Made by a program: the position numbers and the translations under genes. The notes beneath the pieces are model-generated. The model made no database searches, was not told the origin of the DNA, and saw only the letters and a program-made list of their open reading frames with translations. Below are positions 1-6,764 of a DNA stretch of 44,175 nucleotides, one piece after another. How positions within the stretch are numbered: the stretch's first letter is position 1; each line of letters begins with the position of its first letter. This stretch comes from Bacteroidota bacterium (GTDB lineage Bacteria; Bacteroidota; Bacteroidia; M30B66): positions 1 to 44,175 of the forward strand of contig JAIXYK010000064.1 in the NCBI GenBank assembly GCA_027490225.1, in the 5' to 3' direction.

Positions 1-234
1 GAAAAAGTCTTGAGCGGGTTTCACAACATGAACTTCGCAACCGTAGCCGTTCGCAGTGATGAAACCGTGCATAGGTTCCCATTCCATTTCGCCCAAGTCG
101 GAATGTACGATTACAACGCGCCCCTTGAAGCCTTGACGCATGATGTACGCGAGCATTGCCTGAGAGTCTTTGCCCCCGGAGTGGTTTACGAAGATTACTT
201 CTGCGTTGTGTGCGGTGGTTAGTGCGTCGTTCAT
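1..234 (-). CDS. PAPS reductase-like protein, 5' part (cut by window edge)
   Basis: The first 78 codons of an adenine-nucleotide alpha-hydrolase / PAPS-reductase family protein read leftward off the window. The start ATG (232-234) is preceded by an AAAGGAACCACTT leader. The PP-loop motif SGGKDSQAM that binds the ATP/PAPS phosphates lies at residues 19-27. The translated product differs from the N-terminus of the complete gene at 43399-44145 at only one of 78 residues (Asn10 here, Gln there), although about 19 of 234 bases differ. This is therefore almost certainly the same locus from a second strain, left at the other end of a circular or redundant map, rather than an independent truncated gene. 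Confidence 0.85.
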   Translation of the reverse strand, partial: MNDALTTAHNAEVIFVNHSGGKDSQAMLAYIMRQGFKGRVVIVHSDLGEMEWEPMHGFITANGYGCEVHVVKPAQDFF

Positions 235-263
235 AAGTGGTTCCTTTCAAGTGTTAAAGTCAA
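1..263. repeat. Imperfect terminal repeat, left copy
   Basis: Positions 1-263 align with 43912-44175 in the same orientation with about 8 percent substitutions and a one-base indel in the leader. The right copy ends exactly at the window end. Most substitutions fall at synonymous codon positions of the PAPS-reductase-like gene. Confidence 0.9.
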
Positions 264-277
264 CGGTCAAGTACAAG

Positions 278-306
278 ATTATATCACGGCGCCCTAGAGT
301 GCAAGC
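278..306 (-). promoter_or_regulatory. Leftward sigma70-like promoter
   Basis: On the minus strand a perfect TATAAT (278-283) lies 15-17 bases downstream of GCTTGCAC (299-306), whose TTGCAC resembles a -35 box. The first gene downstream is the PAPS-reductase-like gene, 44 bases away, so this is the probable start of the long leftward transcription unit. The spacing is slightly short for a classic promoter if TTGCAC is the -35. Confidence 0.5.
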
Positions 307-1146
307 CCCAAGTGAAAATATTTTACAACGCCTTACCGGAGCCGCTTAATCGGGAACACCCGGAACACCCCCAAGCACAACCCCAAGACCGAATTCACAA
401 AGCCCCTCAAGCCCTTACAGGCAAGCCCCGGAGTCTACTATACCGAACGGGCTGGAACCCCTCGCAGTTGCCCAAGGCAGCGCATCTCAGGGGGCGGGAA
501 CGCTTGGGTATGGGGGGGAAGGGGGAACCCGAGAACCAAACGCCTAAGCGCGCTAGGTGTGCCAGGATCTGTAAGGGGCGCAACTCGTGGGAATCATTCA
601 GGATTCTGGAGTATGCAAGGTGCGTGCCGCAACCGAGTTCACTGCGGGCCTCAACTAGACAAGTTCTGTGCCAGAGTCCGGATTATAGAAACTTTTTTTG
701 TTTAGCTGAAAAGTAACCCTTCCGCAAATCTCTACCATTTTTGCCCACTTGACTAATTTGCTTAACTACTCAATCCGTTTTCTATTACCGGGGATTTTCT
801 TATGAGGTAGGGGAGGGGGGCATCACTTTTGCTTCTCAGGCTTCCAATCGGTTCAGATTCGAGCCAGAGGACAGGGAGGGGATTCTAAGATACAATTCTA
901 GAATAGATTGGTGATCCCTTCACCTATCCTCTAACGATTAAGTTCCCATCTTCCAATTCGGACGAGTTCTCACCTTCGTTACAGGGGTAGTCCTAGATTC
1001 CGTTTGCAACGTCTAGGTGTGTTCCCTCGCTCACGCGCTTTAGCCCTGCGGTCTATGAGAAGAACGATTATCTTCTCTGGAGTGCAATCTCCACTTTACC
1101 CGCGACAGACAGGATGTTCCTACCCGAACATATTGTGTTGATTTAA

Positions 1147-1182
1147 AATAAAGAACCGGATACATTGATCCAGTTCTTTATT
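1147..1182. terminator. Long hairpin terminator, both strands
   Basis: An inverted repeat of about 14 paired bases with one mismatch (left arm 1147-1161, loop 1162-1167, right arm 1168-1182) has A-rich and T-rich flanks on opposite sides. It could therefore stop transcription in either direction. It lies just 3' of the structured-RNA hairpins. Confidence 0.7.
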
Positions 1183-1185
1183 TAT

Positions 1186-1199
1186 CACACACACACACA
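1186..1199. repeat. (CA)7 dinucleotide run
   Basis: Seven perfect CA units lie between the two terminators. It looks like a simple sequence run; no function can be inferred. Confidence 0.9.
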
Positions 1200-1209
1200 A
1201 TACCGAAAC

Positions 1210-1256
1210 GAGCGATTGGTTGCAATAACTGATCGCTCTTTTCTTTTGTTTTTTAT
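1210..1256 (+). terminator. Rho-independent terminator
   Basis: GAGCGAT (1210-1216) pairs with ATCGCTC (1232-1238). The stem continues inward with wobble and Watson-Crick pairs to a GCAAT loop and is followed by a long T-rich tail. It stops plus-strand transcripts before the terminase genes, so the latter need their own promoter or read-through. Confidence 0.85.
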
Positions 1257-1302
1257 CTGCGAATTATTTGCATCTATTCGATTAACGGATTAACTTTGTT
1301 TT

Positions 1303-1731
1303 ATGTCAAACTCGAACGTGGCGACGCGTTGGCGCAAAGGAGAATCTGGTAACGCGGGAAACCGCAAAGTGGATCGCGCCGTTCAAGCCTTAAAGAAAAT
1401 GGGAACCCAAGAGCTTGCAGAAACCTGCGAGATGATCTTGAAAGCCAATCGCAAAGAGCTTGCCGCTATTCTGAACGATCCCAATACTTCCATTCTCCAA
1501 GTAAATCTAATATCAGCCATTCTTGCAGATACTCAAAAAGGGTTGACATACACTCTAGATAAGTTACTTGAGCGAGTCGTTGGAAAGCCCAAAGAACGCA
1601 TCGAGCTTTCTGGCGACCCGGATAACCCAATGACCATGCAAGCCGTTCAAGTATTGATCTCGTTGCCGGACAATGGAAGATCAGAACCGTCAACCGTGGT
1701 GTTTGAGCAACCCTCCGAGAAGATTGAATGA
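1303..1731 (+). CDS. Putative terminase small subunit (DUF5681-like)
   Basis: This 142-residue protein lies immediately upstream of TerL and overlaps it by ATGA, the usual position of the small terminase that recognises phage DNA and hands it to the motor. The N-terminal motif RWRKGESGNAGNRK (about residues 9-22) matches the basic WxxGxSGNxxGR motif of DUF5681 proteins, many of which sit in this place. The rest is predicted helical with no clear helix-turn-helix. No good Shine-Dalgarno precedes the ATG. A weak TTGCAT/TAACTT promoter pair lies at about 1267-1296. The function rests mainly on position; the coding status is secure. Confidence 0.75.
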   Translation: MSNSNVATRWRKGESGNAGNRKVDRAVQALKKMGTQELAETCEMILKANRKELAAILNDPNTSILQVNLISAILADTQKGLTYTLDKLLERVVGKPKERIELSGDPDNPMTMQAVQVLISLPDNGRSEPSTVVFEQPSEKIE

Positions 1732-3092
1732 GCGCCGCGCCCAAAGCGAATAAAGTTTTATCTCCTCAGCCCGGTCCCCAATTACAATTCTTATCCACCA
1801 AAGCCGACATTGCCATATATGGCGGAGCCGCCGGAGCGGGTAAATCTTTTGCCCTGCTCTTGGAACCACTGCGACACTTCCACAATCCCCGTTTTGGGGG
1901 CGTTATCTTCAGACGTACTTCCGTTCAAGTTCGGAACCAAGGAGGGCTGTGGGACGAATCTGCGGACATATACACCCCATTGGGAGCTGTACCCCGGCAA
2001 TCCTACTTGGAATGGCTATTCCCGTCCGGCGGTAAGCTCAAGTTCGCGCACCTTGAGACCGAACAAAACATCTATGACTGGCAAGGCGCCCAAATCGCGT
2101 TCATCGGGTTTGACGAAGTTACCCATTTCACCGAAAAGCAGTTTTTCTATATGCTCTCCCGGAACCGATCCATGTCCGGTATCCCCGGATACGTTCGCGC
2201 TACCTGTAACCCAGATACCGACTCTTGGGTCAGGCGGTTCATTGATTGGTGGATCGACGAACACGGATACCCAATCCCCGAGCGATCCGGAGTCCTGCGA
2301 TACTTTATCCGAGTCGAAGATGAGATCCGTTGGGGAAGCTCACGCCAAGAGCTTATGGATAAATACGGCGCAGACGTTTTACCAAAATCCGTTACCTTTA
2401 TCCCCGGAAAGATTTACGACAACCAACTACTCCTCGAAAAAGATCCCTCGTATTTGTCTTCACTGAAAGCTCTATCCCGAGTTGAACGCGCTCGACTCCT
2501 CGAAGGGAATTGGAACGTGCGCTCCGCCGCGGGACAATACTTTCAGCGCACTTGGTTTGAAGTAATTGAAGCCCTGCCCGCTCGCCCAATCATGACCATT
2601 CGATATTGGGACCGCGCCGCAACCAAGCCCTCCGAAACAAACCGAGATCCGGATTATACCGTCGGATTAAAACTGCACCGATACGAGGACGGTACTTGGG
2701 TAGTCGCAGACGTTGTGCGAGTCCGTGAATCCCCTCTTAACGTGGAACGAATAGTGCGGAATACCGCTACCCAAGACGGGTTCGGATGCCTCGTTGCAAT
2801 TGAACAAGATCCCGGCTCTGCGGGTGTCGCAGATGCTGATAACTATGTGCGGCTCTTGGCAGGATTCAATATCCGAGTCCGTAAACCCGCTAAAGACAAA
2901 GTAACCCGCGCACTCCCCGTATCCGCCCAATGTGAACACGGGAACATTAAAATTCTCAAAGCCTCATGGAATGATTCTTTTTTAAATGAACTGGAAAATT
3001 TTCCCGATGCAAGCCATGATGACCAAGTAGACGCATTTTCGGGAGCTTTTAACGAACTAGCGACGGGGTATTCAATCCTCGATGTGTTATAG
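1728..3092 (+). CDS. terL: Terminase large subunit
   Basis: ATP-driven packaging motor and DNA-cutting nuclease, 454 residues, a normal length. The Walker A motif GGAAGAGKS lies near residues 32-40. A Walker B-like segment, IAFIGFDEVTHF, lies near 120-131, with the acidic pair DE. The C-terminal RNase H-like nuclease starts with IRYWDRAAT (about 290-298, first metal-binding Asp) and ends with the HDDQVDAFSGAF motif (about 431-442). The ATG overlaps the stop of the preceding gene (ATGA), with GAGAAG as ribosome-binding site. It packages DNA into the prohead through the portal encoded next. Confidence 0.96.
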   Translation: MSAAPKANKVLSPQPGPQLQFLSTKADIAIYGGAAGAGKSFALLLEPLRHFHNPRFGGVIFRRTSVQVRNQGGLWDESADIYTPLGAVPRQSYLEWLFPSGGKLKFAHLETEQNIYDWQGAQIAFIGFDEVTHFTEKQFFYMLSRNRSMSGIPGYVRATCNPDTDSWVRRFIDWWIDEHGYPIPERSGVLRYFIRVEDEIRWGSSRQELMDKYGADVLPKSVTFIPGKIYDNQLLLEKDPSYLSSLKALSRVERARLLEGNWNVRSAAGQYFQRTWFEVIEALPARPIMTIRYWDRAATKPSETNRDPDYTVGLKLHRYEDGTWVVADVVRVRESPLNVERIVRNTATQDGFGCLVAIEQDPGSAGVADADNYVRLLAGFNIRVRKPAKDKVTRALPVSAQCEHGNIKILKASWNDSFLNELENFPDASHDDQVDAFSGAFNELATGYSILDVL

Positions 3093-3100
3093 GGAGAGGT

Positions 3101-5077
3101 ATGAAAAACAAAAAGCCGACAGCGGCAAAAAAACCAAAGATTGTAAAAAACACCAAAGAGCGAGTTCCGTTCCCGAACTCCGTTTCTAACGGGTTGTCCG
3201 AAGCCATCATGGGGTTTACTCCGGGCGGGATTGGCACGCAACTTGACCAAGTAGATACAACCTTTATCAACAACCGTTGGTATCTTGTTTCCAATATGCG
3301 GCAACTCCTCTCCGAGTTGTACGCAGAACACGGACTCATTCAAACCGTTGTTGGCGTCCCGGTCGATGATGGACTTCGCGGCGGCGTTGAAATCAAGACC
3401 AAGCAACTCTCCGAAGATGAGTTGTCGGAACTCATGAACTGCATTGACCGAAACGACGATATTAACACCGTCGGGCAAGCGCTTAAGTGGAACCGCCTGT
3501 ATGGTGGCGCGGGCGTTGTGGTGATTACTGACCAAGACCCAATGACTCCACTCGTAACAACCGCAATCACAAAAGATACCCCACTTGAGTTTCGCGCAGT
3601 CGATATGTGGGAATTGTTTTGGGATAAACAAAACACCGAATCGTATGATCCAAGTTTGCAAGAAACAAAATTCGAGTATTACGCGTATTACGGAACCAAA
3701 CTCCACAAATCCCGCGTATTCCGCATGAAAGGTATCCAACCGCCATCCTTCATCCGCCCACGACTTCGAGGTTGGGGATTGTCAGTTGTGGAATCCTTGA
3801 TCCGCTCAATTAACCAATACTTCAAGACCAACGATCTTTGCTTTGAAGTCCTAGACGAGTTCAAGCTCGATATTTTCAAGATTAAGAACCTGACAACCAC
3901 GTTGCTATCCTCCCAAGGGACGCAACAAATCCAACAGCGCGTGCAACTGGCAAACCAACAAAAGAACTACCAAAACGCGATTACGATGGATTCCGAAGAC
4001 GACTACGTTCAAAAGCAGTTGTCCTTCTCCGGGATTGCGGAAATCTTAGAACAGATCCGGATTCAGATTGCATCCGATCTTCGTATGCCGATCACCAAGA
4101 TTTTTGGGATCAGCGCCTCCGGATTTAACTCCGGCGAAGACGATATTGAAAACTACAACGCCATGATCGAGTCGGAGATTCGGTCAAAGTGTAAGTATGA
4201 CATTTTGAAAGTGGTTGAGATTCGTTGCCAACAGTTGTTTGGGTTTGTGCCAAATGACATCTCGGTAACATTCAAGCCGCTTAGAACTCTATCGGGTGAA
4301 CAGGAGCAAAACGTAAAAACCCAAAAGTTTAACCGCTTGATCGCGGCTCGCCAAAGCGGGGAGATGGATTCAGTGGAGTTCCGGAAAGCCTGTAACAAAG
4401 ACGATTTGTTGCCGCTTAAGCTCGAAGACAAAGACCTTATGGTTGGCGATTACGACGAGGATTCCGCGCACGATGGTAGCGATCAGATTCCCGGACAACA
4501 GAAATCATACTCTCGCGCCGCAACCTTGGAGTCCGAAAAGCGATACGAGCGCAAACTGAACTACTTTAAAGAATCGGATAATATCAAAATCCCATTCGAG
4601 AAGGAAAAACACCCACGCGATAAAGATGGCGTATTTCGGACCGCGGGGAAAACCTCGAAAGAAGTAAAAGAACGCGAGCAGTACGAGCGCAGAAAAGAAA
4701 AGATCGAGGATAACGAGCGCCTGTTTGTCGTTCTTTGGAAGCAAACCGACGAGGGCGATAAGGCGATCTTGGTGAAGAAGCTCACCCCGGCGGCGCGTGA
4801 CCGTATAAAGGATCATTTCGGTAAAGGGTACTTGGTTGAAAGCTATTCCGAAAGCCCAAGCGTTGAAGAGGGGCAGATTCGCAAACACCAAAACGATATT
4901 ATTCCAGAGGACGCGGAAACCGTGTTGCCACACATCACCGAAACCGCAATTCAAAATCCGGGGGGAGTTGACGAGGAAGCATGGGAAAAAGCAAAAGAAG
5001 AGTGCGTAAAAACCTACGGAAAATTAAAGTATCCGGTAGTAATGACGATTTACAAAAAAATGAAAGGAATCGAATAA
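3101..5077 (+). CDS. Portal protein (DUF1073-like) with C-terminal extension
   Basis: Dodecameric vertex channel through which DNA enters and leaves, 658 residues. The first ~450 residues fit the DUF1073/anti-CBASS-like portal family: an early LSELYAEHGLIQTVVGVPVDDGLRGG segment, GWGLSVVESL, and the DLRMPITKIFGISASGFNSGEDDIENYNA stretch near residues 325-355. Beyond about residue 500 there is a basic HPRDKDGVFRTAG motif, typical of phage head-processing proteins. The last ~35 residues (EAWEKAKEECVKTYG...YPVVMTIYKKM) resemble the short ChaB-like tail module seen on phage head proteins. A strong GGGAGAGG site precedes the ATG. The extension makes it about 150 residues longer than a plain portal. 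Confidence 0.9.
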   Translation: MKNKKPTAAKKPKIVKNTKERVPFPNSVSNGLSEAIMGFTPGGIGTQLDQVDTTFINNRWYLVSNMRQLLSELYAEHGLIQTVVGVPVDDGLRGGVEIKTKQLSEDELSELMNCIDRNDDINTVGQALKWNRLYGGAGVVVITDQDPMTPLVTTAITKDTPLEFRAVDMWELFWDKQNTESYDPSLQETKFEYYAYYGTKLHKSRVFRMKGIQPPSFIRPRLRGWGLSVVESLIRSINQYFKTNDLCFEVLDEFKLDIFKIKNLTTTLLSSQGTQQIQQRVQLANQQKNYQNAITMDSEDDYVQKQLSFSGIAEILEQIRIQIASDLRMPITKIFGISASGFNSGEDDIENYNAMIESEIRSKCKYDILKVVEIRCQQLFGFVPNDISVTFKPLRTLSGEQEQNVKTQKFNRLIAARQSGEMDSVEFRKACNKDDLLPLKLEDKDLMVGDYDEDSAHDGSDQIPGQQKSYSRAATLESEKRYERKLNYFKESDNIKIPFEKEKHPRDKDGVFRTAGKTSKEVKEREQYERRKEKIEDNERLFVVLWKQTDEGDKAILVKKLTPAARDRIKDHFGKGYLVESYSESPSVEEGQIRKHQNDIIPEDAETVLPHITETAIQNPGGVDEEAWEKAKEECVKTYGKLKYPVVMTIYKKMKGIE

Positions 5078-5079
5078 TC

Positions 5080-5376
5080 ATGAACTGGCAACCCGGCATT
5101 AGTTTAGAGGAAATCGAAAGAGAAGTTATCATTACCGCCCTCCGCTTTTATCAGTGGAACCGGACAAGAACTGCGGACGCGCTCAAGCTATCCGTTCGCA
5201 CTATTCAAAATAAAATCTCTCAGTATGTGGACGAGGGTTACTTGGAGAAGATCCAACAGGAGCCGTTCAAGGTAGAACTTCCCGAAGAAGTTGAGCCGGA
5301 ACCCGATCCGTACATGAAGCGCCAAATGGACGCGAGCCGTAAGAAACTCGTCCTTCGGGATCGCAGAGAGTCTTAA
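5080..5376 (+). CDS. Fis-type helix-turn-helix protein
   Basis: 98 residues. Residues ~10-52 (LEEIEREVIITALRFYQWNR followed by TRTADALKLSVRTIQNKISQY) match the Fis/NtrC C-terminal helix-turn-helix, a DNA-binding dimer fold. The tail is acidic then basic (ELPEEVEPEPD, then RKKLVLRDRRES). The start ATG at 5080 has AAAGGAAT upstream inside the portal gene's end, and its stop overlaps the next start (TAATG). Within the head operon it could bind DNA in the capsid, regulate late genes or act as an accessory packaging factor. None of these can be chosen from sequence. Confidence 0.85.
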   Translation: MNWQPGISLEEIEREVIITALRFYQWNRTRTADALKLSVRTIQNKISQYVDEGYLEKIQQEPFKVELPEEVEPEPDPYMKRQMDASRKKLVLRDRRES

Positions 5377-6335
5377 TGTTAAAGCTAAAGCCCGTAGACG
5401 CCGACGTTCAGGATGAGGAGCGGCTTGCAAAAGAAATCGAGGCACTGCTTGAGAGTGAGGTCTACTTACCTCTCTTGGGGATCATTGGGGTAAAAAAGCG
5501 TTCCATAAAAAACGCGAAGGAAGATGTAATTTCCGCGTTACGTTCTGGAAAGATTTTTTATTCTAGGGGAAAATTCAGAGGTAAGTTCGACTCCACTCTC
5601 ACAAGGGAACTTCGGAGTCTCGGCGCCGAATGGGATAGGCGGCAGGAAGCGTGGTCTATCCCAATCTCCGCAATTCCGGTAGTAATGCGGGTGGAGATTG
5701 GATTGGCGGTTGCACGAACGGAAGAGAAAACGAAAAAGCTACTCGACGCCCTCTCCAAGTTCGACACCGCAAAAATTTCCGAAAAGCTCAATGCCGACTC
5801 AATTTTTGACGCATCGCTCTCTAAAGCAGAGAAAAAAGTTAAACGCTCCCTCGGTCCGCTTGGGATTACCCCAACTTTGACCGAGGAGCAGAAAAATCTA
5901 ATTATCCGCGAATATACTGCCAATACCCAAAAAGACATTAAGGGTTGGTTAGACGAAGAGCTTGTTGCTCTGCGAGCTAAGATCACCCGATTAACCTTGC
6001 AGGGCGTCCGATATGAGAACCTCATAGATGCCCTCCAACAAAGCTACGGAGTTAGTAGGGAAAAGGCTACGTTTTGGGCGCGCCAAGAAAACAACCTTAT
6101 GACCGCCAAGTTCCGTGAATCCCAAATGCGGGACGCGGGCGTTATGCAATACGAATGGCGAACGGTCGCGGGATCACCCAATCACCCGGTAAGAGATTCG
6201 CACAAAGCCCTAGATGGCAAAATTTTCTCATGGGACGATCCACCAATCACAACCATGCCCGGCAAGCCGCAACGGAGAAACCACCCCGGAGAAGATTATA
6301 ATTGCCGTTGCATTGCGGTTCCTGTGATAGAATAA
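5376..6335 (+). CDS. MuF-like minor head protein
   Basis: 319 residues. The C-terminal ~60 residues carry the phage Mu gpF / SPP1 gp7 signature: YEWRTVAGSPNHPVRDSH, a GKIFSWDDPP segment and a terminal HPGEDYNCRC with the invariant Cys pair. Such proteins are minor capsid components found next to the portal and often ejected with DNA. Residues ~55-103 (FDSTLTRELRSLGAEWDRRQ then EAWSIP) look like a separate small domain, reminiscent of the GARWD module of DUF5710-like proteins, not usual in MuF proteins. Starts with TAATG overlap to the HTH gene, with AGAGAG as ribosome-binding site. Confidence 0.85.
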   Translation: MLKLKPVDADVQDEERLAKEIEALLESEVYLPLLGIIGVKKRSIKNAKEDVISALRSGKIFYSRGKFRGKFDSTLTRELRSLGAEWDRRQEAWSIPISAIPVVMRVEIGLAVARTEEKTKKLLDALSKFDTAKISEKLNADSIFDASLSKAEKKVKRSLGPLGITPTLTEEQKNLIIREYTANTQKDIKGWLDEELVALRAKITRLTLQGVRYENLIDALQQSYGVSREKATFWARQENNLMTAKFRESQMRDAGVMQYEWRTVAGSPNHPVRDSHKALDGKIFSWDDPPITTMPGKPQRRNHPGEDYNCRCIAVPVIE

Positions 6336-6343
6336 TCAAGAGA

Positions 6344-6763
6344 ATGAAATTTTCATTGCAAAACGGTCAAGAGAAGTACGGAAGCGTTGAGAACGCCGAG
6401 TATCAAGGAAAGAAAGTTGAACTTGATAAGCCGTTCCGCACGCCCGACGGTCCCAAGAAGTTTTCCGTTTATGTAAAGAACCCAAAAGGGAACGTGGTTA
6501 AAGTTAATTTCGGCGATCCCAATATGGAAATCAAACGGGATGATCCGGAGGCAAAGAAGTCATTCCGGGCGCGCCATCACTGCGATTCCCAAAAAGACAA
6601 AACCACTCCCGCGTATTGGTCCTGCAAAATGTGGTCAAAAGAATCAGTTTCAGACATGACCAAAAACGAAGAAGAAGATTCAATGGACAACAGGTGTTGG
6701 GAGGGTTACGAGCCAGTTCCGGGCAAAAAACCATACGAAAAAGGATCTTGTCAGAAAAAATAA
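6344..6763 (+). CDS. DUF6321-like head-region protein
   Basis: 139 residues from the ATG at 6344. The core (about residues 20-85) reads GKKVELDKPFRTPDG, FSVYVKNPKGNVVKVNFGD, IKRDDPEAKKSFRARHHCDS and YWSCKMW. This pattern is shared by DUF6321-type proteins encoded near capsid maturation proteases of many large phages. The C-terminal RCWEGYEPVPGKKPYEKGSC is a second small Cys motif, also recurrent in phage head proteins. The function is unknown; the two Cys/His patches could bind metal. Close coupling to the protease gene (one base gap) suggests a head-assembly role. Confidence 0.75.
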   Translation: MKFSLQNGQEKYGSVENAEYQGKKVELDKPFRTPDGPKKFSVYVKNPKGNVVKVNFGDPNMEIKRDDPEAKKSFRARHHCDSQKDKTTPAYWSCKMWSKESVSDMTKNEEEDSMDNRCWEGYEPVPGKKPYEKGSCQKK

Positions 6764-6764
6764 T

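Larger units (their letters stand above)
450..1245 (+). ncRNA. Candidate large structured non-coding RNA
   Basis: About 800 bases without a credible reading frame contain many compensating stems. They are 471-476/503-508; 582-587/634-639 enclosing hairpin 591-595/602-606; 866-871/927-932 enclosing hairpins 882-887/899-904 and 910-914/920-924; a bulged 10-bp hairpin 992-997 plus 1001-1004 with 1008-1011 plus 1012-1017; 1057-1063/1071-1077; 1078-1082/1089-1093; and 1114-1119/1126-1131. The loop of the last hairpin (CTACCC, 1120-1125) is perfectly complementary to 985-990 (GGGTAG). The element ends in two terminators, the second with a T-tract on the plus strand, which fixes the sense. The 5' end is uncertain: a weak CTTACA/TACTAT promoter pair near 415-442 would start it around 450. 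Size, ornate folding and phage location recall GOLLD and ROOL RNAs, but I cannot assign it to either. It could instead be packaging-site DNA or a long leader of the terminase operon. Confidence 0.5.

Noticed and set aside
312-716. 134-residue plus-strand open frame before the terminase genes
   Set aside because: No ribosome-binding site; composition (many Arg, Pro, Gln, Cys, no hydrophobic core) is not protein-like, and the DNA has strong stems instead.
840-870. Possible tRNA T-arm-like sequence GGTTCAGATTCGAGCC
   Set aside because: Stem does not pair as a T arm and no acceptor or D arm fits around it; better explained as part of the structured RNA.
1186-1199. CA repeat considered as part of a CRISPR-like or tandem-repeat array
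   Set aside because: Only a 14-base dinucleotide run; no spacers or longer repeat unit.
1728-3092. Several long frames antisense or out of frame to TerL and portal (for example 1810-2466 plus, 2843-3739 minus)
   Set aside because: They are shadows of strongly supported genes, lack ribosome-binding sites and have no recognisable domains.
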